Positions 23,530-36,500 of a stretch of 64,000 nucleotides of DNA are shown in pieces. The translations under genes and the position numbers were made by a program. The stretch comes from Gerris lacustris. Lineage: Eukaryota > Arthropoda > Insecta > Hemiptera > Gerridae. Where the stretch lies: assembly GCA_951217055.1 (NCBI GenBank), contig OX578282.1, positions 26,689,657-26,753,656 of the forward strand. Direction: 5' to 3'. Below the pieces are notes generated by a model. It was not told the DNA's origin. It made no database searches and saw nothing but the letters and a program-made list of their open reading frames with translations. Every line of letters begins with the position of its first letter. Positions within the stretch are counted from its first letter, which is position 1.

Positions 23530-25110
23530 TATCTTGATTATCTTCGAGGGTCTCAGCAGAATTCCTTATTGTTTCTTTTAGGCTTTTATTTGTATGGATT
23601 TTCTATCTGCTTTTAGTAAATTGCTCAGAGAGTTAGATTATGAACTGCATTCTAGTGAAACATTTTCCATCGTTATGTTCATAAAATTGGTGACTGCAAA
23701 TAATGAAAGAATTTAGATGCTTCTTTAGATTGTTACTCCCCTATGTTTTTTTAGAATAAAAATGGTTTTGACTGAATAATTATTAAGACAATGGTATATG
23801 TTTAGTCCAATGTACTTTGGGACAAAGGGATATCACACTTCTGTTTTTATAAGGGGAGTAACAGTCCCCTTATAAAACAAGAACCAGTAAAGTCCAGTAA
23901 AGAAGAACATTCCGTACACCTTTCGATTGTTGCTCCCCTTTTTTATGAGAGAAGTAACAGTCTAAAGAAGTGCCAGAATTTGCTGATGCCATATTTATCA
24001 TATTGTAAAAAAAACAACAGCATTCATGTTCTGGCACATCTGATCGAATGTGTCAACTCAACCTTTTGACGCTATAAAACACAACAAAACAATTGAGAAC
24101 CCTTTTTAAACAGGTTGATTATACATCAAATTAGAATTAAATAATAAAAACTATAATTATAACAAAATTGCGAGTAAATATCTATTAGGTACTCATTCAT
24201 AACTTATAATCATGTCTATAGAAAAATAAAAACCAAAAATCAGCAGTGTTAGATCTCTAAATTGTACTTAATTTTGGGCTATACGTTCTGGATTTGTATA
24301 CAAAAATAAGGCCTTACTTATAATGTAAGCATTGAAAACGTACACTAAAAAGATGTTTTCGGCAATGATACGTATCTTCGACGTACAGACTATCCTTGGA
24401 CATGATTGTGCAAATAGAAGAGAGTTGACGGAGGTCTTAATACTGTGGTGTCTGAAGGTCAACTGTCTGATGGAAGATTACATGGATAGCTAACACCACT
24501 ACAACAAAGAAGAAGGGTGACACAACGCTCCAAAAAATAATATACGTCGCGGCTACATAGGTTACTGTTCTAGGGAACAGAATTTGGAGCTCCCCTCCCC
24601 TTGCTATGGTTCTACGTGCTTTACATTGACATCGCAGACTAAGTTGAGAAATCGTTCTGATACTTAAACCGGCGTTACTATAAAAGAATTTCCCAAAAGT
24701 CCGCAATGTTAAATAAAGATAAGGAACCCAAAGATATTGACAATATATTATATTGTTAACACACCATGCAAGTTTCACGGCTTGATGTATATATTGTTAA
24801 CACACCATGCAAGTTTACTAAAGGCTTAAGATTAAGAGGCATTTTTTTACTTTAGCACCCCCCTTAGTTCTAAACAATAGTCTACAATTACAATACACAG
24901 AAGTACCATTATATACAGAAGTGTGATATTTCTTTATCCCAAGGTACATTGGAATAAATATCCCTTATAAATATCCCTCCTAATAGTAATTTAGACTAAG
25001 GAATATATGCTATTCTGTATATGTTCCTTTGTCTAAATAACTATTAACACAATGTGATATAGGAGGGTGTTAAAGTAAAAAAGTACCCATTAAGAAATCC
25101 GTTTATCTAT
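23530..25110. other. Intergenic, small repeats, one membrane-like open frame
   Basis: A loose inverted repeat (TTCTTTAGATTGTTACTCCCC near 23720 versus its complement near 23945-23965). A duplicated segment holds ATATTGTTAACACACCATGCAAGTTT at 24751 and 24789. A minus-strand open frame 24778-24437 contains a hydrophobic stretch (SPFFFVVVVLAIHVIF); I do not recognise it and give it little weight. The signal-peptide exon of the 25-kb Ly6 gene should lie upstream of 25122, but I could not find it. Confidence 0.4.
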
Positions 25111-25121
25111 TGTGTTAACAG

Positions 25122-25885
25122 GTGAAGCAATTATCTGCTACAAATGTAAGTCAACGCGGGATAAGGAATGCAAAGATCCCATGATACAAGATTGGAATAA
25201 AGGAGTTGAATGCTCCACAAACTCAACGAATTCCACTTCAGCCTCAAATGATACCTCAACAAATTCCACTTCAGCCTCAAATGATACCTCAACGAATTCC
25301 ACTTCAGCCTCAAATGATACATCTCAAGATGACGGAAAACCTGTCTATATGTGCAGTAAAGTCGACTATTTAGGTGATTTTTCTAATCATTATCAATTTG
25401 AGTACTTAGTGATTCTAAGTGAAATGAAGATTTGTGGTTTTACAATAAAAGTATGGTCAAGTAGCAAATTAACAAAACTAATAAAGAATGGTCTAATACA
25501 ACTAAATAGGTAAGCTAAGATAAAATTCCTCACGTTTTTATAATTTGTATATGCACCAGCACGTCTGCCACCTTTAGCCGTTAAATATTGCAAAAGAAGA
25601 ATATTTTATACGTCAAGTAGAATTTTATATTTATACACCTCTAATATTATATTTATATGGTTGACAGATAAACAAGAAAAGATCATAGACAGGAGCTGTA
25701 TTGATATTAAAAAATTAGAAGAAGACCCTTGCCGAATACTATCACAAAATCATGATATTGATTTCTGTGGTTATTGTATCGAAGACTATTGTAACTTCAC
25801 ACCATCGCTAAAGCACGCTTCTTTCTTGCAACTATATATTCATGTAACTCTAATTTCATACATTATGTATCATTTATATTTATAA
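25122..25885 (+). CDS. Ly6/QVR-like GPI-anchored protein, last two exons
   Basis: Exons 25122-25373 and 25668-25885 join in phase 1 (TTA G|AT AAA). The first enters after GTTAACAG, also in phase 1, so a signal-peptide exon is missing from this model. The protein starts GEAIICYKCKSTRDKEC and then has VEC, YMCSKV, DRSC, EDPC, DFCGYC and DYCNFT: ten cysteines in Ly6 order, ending with the family's CN. A hydrophobic tail (FLQLYIHVTLISYIMY) should direct GPI attachment. Between the fourth and fifth cysteines an expanded repeat (25226-25324) lengthens one finger of the fold. Acceptor, phase and sequence of the last exon match the exon at 8651, marking a tandem duplication. Expected at the cell surface; partner unknown. 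Confidence 0.85.
25226..25324 (+). repeat. In-frame 33-bp minisatellite inside the Ly6 exon
   Basis: Three copies of an 11-codon unit, TNSTSASNDTS, with very few base differences. Each copy supplies two N-glycosylation sequons (NST and NDT), and a further NST lies just before. The near identity at the DNA level points to recent expansion. Confidence 0.9.
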
Positions 25886-25971
25886 TTATTTTAAGATTTT
25901 TTATATTATGATTAAAAAAAAGTGCCTCACAGTTTTGAAGAGCCTTTGTTGAAGAGTAGAAGAAATCTTTG

Positions 25972-26052
<81 letters not shown>

Positions 26053-26569
26053 CACACACACACACACACACCTCATATGGAACAAAAAACACCTAATATA
26101 CCATGCTTAAGTAAGTTTTTAAGGACTAATTTGTACTTCAATTAATTGTAATTATAATTCATTTTAAAGAAATGAAACTAAAATTATTTGAAAAAACAGT
26201 ATTTAAACATTAAGCCTAATGAAATTTTAACAAAGAAATATGTATGTATTATATAATAATTTAATAAAGTAAATTTTTCATTGTAAGTTATTTGAAATCT
26301 GACTTTAATTTTACAAATATACATATAAAGTAAATTTTTCATTGTAAGCTATTTTAGACCTGACTTTGTTTAATTTTATATATTGTCGCAGGCTAAATTG
26401 GTCCCGCGGCTCGACTACTTGTTAATTATTTTTTCGTTTATAATTATTTTCATTGTTGATTTTTTTCATTTAAATTGTCACAAATTCTTACGAGAAATAC
26501 AGATTATCTAAGTCCTGGTAAGAGTATTGGTTTTTCGGTTTTGTTCTAAACGTTACTCCCACTGCAAAA
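25886..26569. repeat. Ly6 3' flank with (TA)n(CA)n microsatellite
   Basis: TA repeat 25973-26050 followed by CA repeat 26053-26071. Further on, GTAAATTTTTCATTGTAAG occurs twice (26269 and 26330) about 60 bp apart. AATAAA occurs near 26262. Confidence 0.8.
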
Positions 26570-27115
26570 CAATAGTACATTACTCGTCGAGTGCGGAAAG
26601 TAGCATTTTGCATGCGAGTGTGGAGTTGGCACCCGAGCGACAGCGAGGGTAGTAAAAACACACGAGCAATGTAAAATGCCGTTTTCGCACGAGTTGAGTA
26701 CCGTACTTTATCTACGATTGTTAGATTTAAATAATAAATACAGAAAAAAATAAACTTGCTGTATGTAAGTTCGTATCTCTCTCTTGATAAAGATGGCATT
26801 AATTCTTGAGTTGTATTTTTTGCCAAATTAATTATTTCTGGAGAGGTATTATTCTCCACATTTTCGTCAAAGTCACTTGATTCACTCATTGTTTTTCACT
26901 AAAAACTCGATATAAACAGTTACTTTAATGAAAGAACAGCAAATAAGTTTTGTTAAATGTAAACAAACTTGCTAATCATGTGTAAAGCTGAAGAATTCCT
27001 CTTCAGAACTATGAAACGCGCATGCACAATGAATACAAGTACGTAAAGAATCACTTTCTACGCATCTAAACAGAGATAAAATGTTTATATTTTGTATCAA
27101 TCATAGATAAAAGAA
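26570..27115 (-). mobile_element. Crypton-like repeat, copy A, with recombinase N-terminus
   Basis: Shares with 29630 and 48594 a left block with an imperfect palindrome (GTGCGGAAAGTAGCATTTTG against CACGAGCAATGTAAAATGCC, within 26588-26693). It also shares inverted TTTATCTACGATTG / CAATCATAGATAAA (26709 and 27098) and a minus-strand start codon at 26889. Translation from there gives MSESSDFDENVENN, then INLAKNTTQELMPSLSRERY and ELTYSKF. That resembles the N-terminal core-binding region of Crypton-type tyrosine recombinases (A..T..L.P..SR.RYE..Y..F). Beyond Tyr/Lys/Phe the reading frame stops making sense, so the catalytic part is absent. Confidence 0.6.
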
Positions 27116-27127
27116 GTTACAGCAGCG

Positions 27128-27214
<87 letters not shown>

Positions 27215-27268
27215 CATGTGTGTGTGTGTGTGTGTGCGTGTGTGTGTGTGTGTATGTATATATATATT
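27128..27268. repeat. (AT)n(GT)n microsatellite
   Basis: AT repeat 27131-27198 followed by an interrupted GT repeat to about 27253 and a short TA tail. Confidence 0.95.
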
Positions 27269-27542
27269 TCCAGAATGAAAACCTGAGACTAAACTCCTGA
27301 AAACTTATTTTCTTGTCTACTGAGTACATACAGTGACATTACCATAGCAGCCAATACTAAAAAGAACTTATAATTAAACATATTTTTTTTCTTTATTTAA
27401 ACATAATATAAAAAGTATAAATATATAAATATACATATAGATATACAATTTAAAAATAAATATAATTATAAAGGCCTAATATCAAGGATAATTATAAAGA
27501 CAGGTAAAAGCAAAAATAAATAAAATGTGATAATGAAATGCT

Positions 27543-30500
27543 TTATTCGAGCCTAGGTCTCTTCTCAGGGATACCTTGTTCTATTTCATCAAGAACACTG
27601 GACAATTCTTCATCATTAAAATCATCTTCATCCAATAGACTGAAGTAACTAGTTAATAACGATTGCTTATTCTGCTCCTCTTGCTATAGAGAAATAATAT
27701 AAAATAGTAATATTAAGTACAATTGGTTAATTTAGTGGACCATAAGGCAATTTTGTAGGGCACTTAAAAAGGTTAACTATGGTCAATTCAATGATAACTA
27801 TGGAGGAATAATTTATTGAAACACAGATTGCAGTTTTGCAATAAAAAGTGTTTAACCTGATTATAGAGAACAATGTTGGAATTAGCAGACACACTCACTA
27901 GTAGACCAAAGTCTTGAGGCCAAAATAAAAGTAGTACAAAATATTAAACAAAATGTAAGAATAAATTGCAATTTTTAAAACAACTTCTAATTATGGTTTT
28001 ATTTCAATATTTTTATGTGGTCTTCTCATCCTTTGATAATTGTTTTCAAGGTTCATAAGATTTTCTAGAAAACCCCCACAAAAAAACAGCAAGGTCTTGC
28101 TTTATGTGCATTCAATCTGAGCAGTATACATTTTATTTTATTAGTATAGTTTTTAAAATAAGCCACATTTATTTAACCAAACAGTTTTCAAATAACAGTT
28201 TGAACTATTTTTTAATTTTTTTTTACTACTCATGAATTATTTATTTAACAGAGAGCTCCTTGCAATATTAAATCTAGATGATACTTTTATAATTTTGGAA
28301 ATTAAATTACATACCAAGGGTGTGTCTACAGTTTCTACGTTAAGGTAAGAGTCCTTGCTAAGACCAGCCTGACTGAGGACACTAAGCTTGGATTGGATCA
28401 GTGGCCAAAGATAGTCATCAGCAGTCTTCTTTGCTAGCAGATACTGTACCATAACAGTATCCTTTTGACCAATCCTGTGAGCTCTATCTTCTGCCTGAGT
28501 TAATTCCTACAAACAAACATACTATATCTGTTAATATTTTTAATACATAACATTAAATTAATAAGTTTTGATAGAATTTTTTATTCAAAGTCAAAATTAT
28601 AAGGGGTGCCAGGTAGCTCATTGCTATTGCATTTGCACGTCATGAAGAAAATTCTAGGTTCGATTCCCGACTCGATGCTCGGTGTTCAACCATATAAATG
28701 GGTAGCTGTTTATATGAAGAGGTGACAAGTGTAAGGTTTATACAGCTGATGAAGCGATACACATATCTCATGTCACCTATTACAAATACAGTTGTATTAG
28801 CCATTTGGTAGGCCTAGGCCCTCCAGACTGTTGCACCACTGAGTTAGTTAGTAAGTCAAAATGATAAAAATGTTGTTGTTTAAAGTTTTAATTATACTTA
28901 CTTTATCAAACTGTATCAAACATGTAAAATTACAACTAGCTTCAATGTAAAAATAATTAGAATATTTTCATTTTTTTTAAACTCCCAACCCTACTGAAGA
29001 GTTCAGATGGTCAATAGAATTTTAGCCAACTTTGTTATGTGCTGAACCAAAATAATTACTTCATAATTACTAACGGACCAAATTCAGTAAGGCATTTAAA
29101 TAATGTGTCCTAGAAAATTAGATAAATAAGAAATAATTATAACTAATATGAAGAAGCCACTATGAATGCTTTAATTTGATGTCATAATAAAACTAGTATA
29201 ATCCAGCTATCATTTACATGTTTCAAAAATGAATATGCATTTTTTATGAAAAATTTGGGTACCCCTGGGTTCCAGAAGAGTTCAGCAAAGATGACTAGTT
29301 GAGCAGCTGTGAGTGTGACACCAGTGTTAGCAGCCTTGATAGAGAGAACAGCCACCCTGAACTTATCATTTTCTTGAAACTGATCACATACTGATTTCCT
29401 CTCCTCACTGTTCACACTTCCATCTATACGGATATAACTGCGAAAAATCAAATAAGAGTAGTCATTAGCCTGGTAGTTGCCAAGGATAGGTCAAATCAAT
29501 GAGAAAATACTAGGATGGCATTAGTAGCAAGAGCAGTGCCCACTAGGTTGGGTAGAGAGTTCTAAGAGAGAAAAGTGTATGGATACTGGCAATAGGCATA
29601 TGATTTACCCCTGAAATACTGTTTACCTCTTTGATGCGAGTGTGGAGTTTGCACCCGAGTGACATCGAGAGTAGTTAAACCACACAGGCTCAAAACGCAG
29701 TTTTCACACAAGTTGCATACCATGCTTTATCTACAATTGTTGGATTTTAATAATAAATAAAGAAAAAATATTTAATAAACTTCCTGTATGTAAGTTCTTA
29801 TATCTCTTTTGATAAATATGACATTAATTCATTAGTTGTATTTTGTTCCGAATTAATTATTTTGGGAGGCATATTATTCTCCTCATTTTCGTCATAATGA
29901 CATAAATCAATAATTGTTTTACACTAAAAACTCGATATAAACAGTTACTTTAATTAAACAAACAACAAATTAGTTTAAGTACTTTTATTTGGTCACAACT
30001 CTCTTTGCATAAGATGTTGACATCAAACTGTTTTAGATGGCTTGCATAATAAGTCGCTAAAGATTTCTGTGCTAGCTTTAGATTTTTGAACAACGAAAGT
30101 ACATGTTATCAGTAAAATCTCTTGCCCCCACCTCCACAGGAGAGAAGTGGTACTGAAGAAAGTCGTTTCTGATGAGCAGCGAAACAAATATCTTTGATAT
30201 TTTTTAACTCCTTCTAAAATTACAGATTAGTTCTTCTAAATTACAATTAGTTGTTAAATGTAAACACACTGATTTACCCTCTTTGACTGTTTTGTCAAAG
30301 AAGCTAGTAGGAAGCTGTATCTGTCTGTAATTTTAGAAGGAGTTAAAAAATATCAAAAGTATTTGTTTTGCAGCTCATCAGAAACGACTTTCTTCAGTAC
30401 CACTTCTCTCCTCTGGAGGTGGGAGCAAGAGATTTTACTGATAACATGTACTTTTGTTGTTCAAAAATCTAAAGCTAGCACAGAAATCTGCAGCAACTTA

Positions 30501-33500
30501 TTATGCAAGCCATCTAAAACAGTTTGATGTCAACATCTTATGCAAAGAGAGTTGTGACCAAATAAAAGTACTTAAACCTAGGGTTGCAAGGCGTCCTGGT
30601 TTTCTGGGATTGTCCCGGTTTTGGTTATAGAATCCCGACATAGTGTCCCGAAGAAACTTTTCGGGACGCCAAAATGTCCCGGTTTTTAACGAAGACGTCG
30701 AAAATAAATAATTTTTAATCTCTTCAAATACAAACTATACTTTACTATTCTGTTTCTAGGGCACTTTCAATTATGAGAATGGAAAATAACAACTGTGGTA
30801 ACATAATTTGTAATAGATACATGGAATAAACACAGATATTAAAATGTTTGACTTTTTCAGTGATCACCCGTTTTCACCATGAATTAAATAATCTTTATCT
30901 TTAAAAAGAAGAGTAACTTTTCTACACATATAAGAATCATATGAGTGAATTTTAAACATTTTTCAAAATTGATTGTTTTCTTTAATCCTAAAGCCAAGGC
31001 TTTTTAGCAAAATTGATAAGGTCCAACATTTAAGTAAAACCATTGTCCTATAATTTTTGACCAGTATGAAGTTTATACTGTAAATAGCTTCTGAGATACA
31101 GCTCTTTTTGGGGTGGTTTTTTGAGAAATTACGTACAAAGTTTTTAGATAATTTTTTTTTTTTAAATTATTGTTAAGAAAGATATACACAGTCGTTTATT
31201 AAGTCAATATTGATTAATTAAACAAACAATATAAAAAATATAAAATGATAAATTAAAAAATAGTGCCGAAAATCTTGTGGTTAAACTTCGGCTCTGTCAA
31301 AGTTAAACTTAGCTTTTCATTAGGGTGCCCACACCTGGTACAACATATAAAAAAAATCAGACCTTTTGCAAAATAAAATGTCGTTTAATTTTACTAAAAC
31401 ACAATAGTAACATTTAACATTTTGTAACAGATATGTTTCAACACAGTTGTTACTTGAACAGTTAAATAGTTATAAATTAATTTCTTTAAAGAGTGAGGGA
31501 GGGGAGGGGGGCACTCCCCGACTATGTGTCCTGGTATTGTCCATCAGAAATCTGGCAACCCTACTTAAACCCTCCATGCCAGGTTTCAAGCCTGGACCAG
31601 ATGGTTTGTGATATGTAAAAGGTTTTATTTATGTATGATAAATTAATAAACAGACAGAAATACAGGTAAATTGAATAATTAAGAAAGTTTGTAGTATTAA
31701 TTGATCAGAAACTCACAAAGACCTTTACAGCTAAATTTTGGATTATTTGAGTTTTTGTATACCATTATAAGAATACAATATTTAAAATAAGCATGAAATA
31801 TTAAATGCTAATTATTTTATTTATTTTTTAAAAAAAGGAAAAAAGAATTACTTACAATGTTTCTTTGGATTCCAAAGTTTCACAAATGGCATTCATCACT
31901 TCCTTATGATGAGCAAATATTAAAAACTTTTTATTCTGCTCCAAAATTTGTTCAACGTGTTCACTGAAAACAAAGTAAGCATGAAGATAATATAAATAAG
32001 ATTTGATAAAAATCTCTTAAACAAAAAAGCATTTCTACAATAAAGCAAAAACTAAAGCTATTGAACAATTATATTAACAGACTGGCCTAAATGTACTAAT
32101 TACCTTTATTCCATTCCTACATAATTACCGAGATACTTCATTTACCGACAGTACTGCTAAGTAATATAAACATAGTTATTTGAAAAAGCAGTAAAGAAAT
32201 ATAATAGCTCTTTACTCACCATATAGCTTTTACTTTGGCTCGCCCTGTTTCGGCAAAGTAGGCTAGCAATGTTGATCTACGATCTGCACCTTTTAATTCT
32301 TCTGCATTTAGCCTCTTAGCGAAAGCATCCATAGATTTGTTTTTACAGTCAATTTTATCATTATTTAATACAACAACGTACCTGAAATGAAAATACATCC
32401 TTTCGAATTATATTATAAAGTAGAAGATAAAATAAAAATGTAAAATCAATTTTTAGTTGAAAAGATAAGAATTAAATGGAGAAAAATACCTCATTTTGGC
32501 TGGGAGCTGATTAAGTACTTGACTTTTAAGTCGCCTGATCATTATTTTATCTTCAAGAATAAGTCTTAATTCTTCAAGATTTGAAGATCCATTGAAATTC
32601 CATCCAAATCTGTCCTGTTTACCTTCGCAGTATCTAATTCCATAAGCTTGCCTGAAACGGACAATAAAATTTGTCATCATAATTAATAAAGAAAGGAAAA
32701 AACAATAAAAAAAATACATGTGGCGTCACAGGACACCTGGTAGGAACGAAGTTCCTTACATTTTTCATTAAAAATAAATTATAAAATTACATTGCTAAGT
32801 ACGTATACGTTGCTAACTACTTAACTGATACATGGTGGAGTTAGAAAAGAGACAAAATAACTATTAGTACCTAGTAACAAGTAACTAACTATTAGTACCT
32901 AGCGGAGTTAAGGCAAAATTAAAAGAAAAGCAATATTGTATCATTAAAGCAAGCGTCTTACAATAAATATGAGAGGAGCCTAGTATCAAAGACGGACATT
33001 CGACATTTTTTCCGAATTTCTGTTATCGATTGTTTCTTATAAATTTTTGGCTGCTGGATCAGATTCTGCTATCCATTTGCATCAAAAACGACCAGAAAAG
33101 GGGTAACAATTCAATAATATTTGTAGTTTTGTTTCAAATACGGACAAGTCAACACACGTTTTGCTTCAAAAGTGGACATAACGGAAACAGCCAATCAGGA
33201 GGCTGTATTTTACTAACTCGTTCTTATGATGCACTGGCGGCTTTAGCATCTGAATACCTACCTAAAATGATACCCCGAGGGGAAATCGAGAAATCAATTT
33301 TAGGTCTAAATTTGGGGGCACTACCCCCTAAGAACTCTGAAAAACGTGAAAAAAAATTATTTCTCCAATATTATAATTCTAACCATTTTTTTCAATGTCA
33401 TTTTGCTTCAAAAACGGACAAAACCTTGTTTTTGTTTCAAAAGCGGACAACTCCACTTTTTAACTCCATTTAGCAGCTAAAATATCAAATAAATTCACGT

Positions 33501-36500
33501 TTTCAGTACTTCTAACTAGATTTGAGTCTATTAAGAATCTACAGAAAACAAATCATTGCTCTCCTGTAGAATTTGAGCTACAGTTTTTCGGCTCTCCTGT
33601 AAAATTTTGAAATGTCCTCTTGTCCGTCTTTGATACTAAGCTCCTCATATGTATTAAATATTGAGAAAAAAGTTAATCATGATGAGTTTATAGTAAAAGA
33701 GTATGTTTGTAGTTGGTAGCAAATAGGACTGTTTTCTACCTACCCTGCTTACTAATTTAAAATATATCTCTTCCCTACTCAAAAACGTCAGCTTGTATGA
33801 GGTTGAAATTTTACATGCCTGTTTCAATTGTATTTTAGACGATGTGTAAGAAGTTTTATTAAAATTGTTACGTTAGAACGTAAGATAATTTAAATGTTTA
33901 GGTCCGCTTTAATAAAATTAGCGATCTTTATCACTTCATAGCAGTGTCGGTGTTCATTTTACTAAAACAAAATTATTTAAAAAAGTTGTTTGTCTCATCA
34001 AATAGATGAAGTTAGAATTTTTTCCTGTCCTAAAATTCCAATTTTAAAAATTTAAGCTTACGTTTACACGAGTGTTGCACATGAATGCTTGGACGGATAA
34101 CATCCAACGAACTCAGTCTGGGCATTGGTAAAAAAACATGTGTACCAAATTTCAACTAACTCGGTCATCTTTCACTCAAGTTTTCATCATGTGTAGATTT
34201 CATGACGCTTGGTTTTGTGACAGTGATTTTGTGATGGTTGTTTTTTTCGGATTCACTCCCAGGCTCCAGAACGTAAGGAAGTTCATTTCAAAAATTATTT
34301 TCATTTGTAGTAGCTGTAATTAAGATATATTGGTTAGACGGCGAGGACAAACCTTTGGTTTGAACCTAGCAATTAGAAGAAAAAAAATAGTTCTTTCGTT
34401 AAAACATTCCAAATGAGAGTTGTTTAAAGATCTGTCAATCTCTGAATTCTCAAAAAGACCCATTTTTCTTCATACATGAACTAATCTGAACTATTCTTTT
34501 TAATGAAGATGTGGTTATTTTCTATTAAATTATTAGCTAAACTAGAGGAATTTGTTGTTTTGGTTCAGGCTGTATGATGTTCTGCAATAGGTTAGATATT
34601 TTTCTACAAATCTTACCTAGATAAACTCAGTTACACGTGTCGCATATGAGCTAATAGATACTGGTTTTGTCTGGTGTGTCTGTTTTTTGTTTGACCAAAC
34701 CTAAGAATTTTACTAGTGTTAAATATGGTATGGGGGTTACATCATTGCTAATGATGTTATAATAATTTTGCTAACCTGTGTTGAGATATCTTCTAAGTAG
34801 CGTAGACTTAATTATGAGTGTGATCTGTTCAGTGTGTTAATGTGATGCATGACAATTTTGATAGTGGATTTTTCTAATTTATTGTGTAGAATTCTGACAT
34901 ATATTTATTTTGTTTATATATTTATTTATATTTTTATTTTGTTTATTGTTTTTGAAGTCTGTATCATCCATAGGAATGTTTACTGCTTTATGCATGAGAT
35001 TTAATTTATGAGTAATAATGTTAGGAACAGTTGAAAATCCCTGAATTCCTGTTCTTTAGAAATAAAATAAAATAAAAATTTATTATAAAACACTAGACTA
35101 ATAGCCTGGATCAAATTTTTGGCCCAATTTGGAAAAGCATTATAACAATAATTACTTACATATCTTTGAACAGGTACGGTGAGACTATTTTGATTTGAGT
35201 GTATAATTCAATAGGTCGGGAGAGTGCTGGTGTACCACTCAGTAAAATGAGACGCCTAGCTGATTTTACTAGTTCCATAGCTGCTTTTGTTCTTTGGCTC
35301 TTGTAACTTTTCAGTGAATGACTCTCATCCTAATCATAAAAAACAACAAATTAAAAAATGGAACAGAAAAAATTAATCATGATTAGATAAGTGAGCGAGG
35401 AGGTATAGAATAACTTTTCTTCAACTTCTTTCCTTGAAATAAAAAAAACCCTAAACTTCATTAAAATTTGTACTCAGGTGCAAAGTGATAAACTTTCAGG
35501 CTGCAAACCTCTAAATTAAAGGTAGAAAATAAAAAATTAAAGGTAAAAAAATTGTACTAAAAAAAGGAAAAAAAAAAAAATACTTACCAAAATTATGACT
35601 CCAAATTTATAAGATTTAAGCCTGTCTATGAGTTTTGCCATGAGGTCATATGAGATGATGATAACACTTGCATTTTCAAACAAGTCTTTCTTAGATGTGA
35701 TAACCAGGGTGCGGTAACTTGGAACGCTAGGAATGTTGGTTGTGATCTCTTCCTGCCATTGAAACCTATTAAAATTCTAATTAGTTAAATTAGGATATAT
35801 TCATTGATTTCAATAAATATATTCTACTTTTACTCTATATTATAGATTTAATTTTTCTTCTTGTGCTCTTTATAATTGAGAGGCAGGTGCTGGACACATG
35901 AACTAAATTCCATTGCAGACCTTAGATTTAGACCTATATGAGGCGCAGTAAATTCAGAGACAACTAAATGCATTTTGAGAAAACTTTACAAAACTAGTAG
36001 AAGTAGTTCTAGTACTAGTACTAGACGGGTAGGGCAAACCACTTATTAGAACCTAGCAGTTAGGCCATCTTTTAGGCCCATTTTACTAGCCCCGTGGTAG
36101 AGTTCCAGCCATTCACATATCATACCTCTGAACATTGTACCGCCAAAGCGAGTATGATGTGTTCATTAGTGAGCCATATAAATCAGAGCATCACAGCGAG
36201 GGATCGAACCCACGACCTCGTACTGCCCTTAAGTGCGTACTGCCATTCAGTGATGGCCGAGCAGACGTGGTAACAAAATTGAATTTTACTCCCAACAAGT
36301 TCTTTAATAACTGCGTCAGATTTTTTTTTTCCCCTCTCTGCCAAATTTGTTTATCTAAATTACTAACTAGTAAAAAATGTTTAACTTACCTCATGGAGGA
36401 CGGACATACTATAAGAAGTGGCCAATCATTTGCATAGTAATGAGCTATGCCTAGAGCCTGAAGTGTCTTTCCAAGACCCATATCATCTGCTACTATGATC

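Noticed and set aside
24437..24778. 113-codon minus-strand frame with a hydrophobic stretch
   Set aside because: No recognised family, no splice or start support, and it covers a duplicated low-complexity segment.
25863..26110. Tyr/Ile repeat open frames
   Set aside because: Translations of a TA microsatellite.
33030..33473. 147-codon plus-strand open frame
   Set aside because: It spans repeat sequence inside a TIR element in a SMARCAL1 intron and shows no domain.
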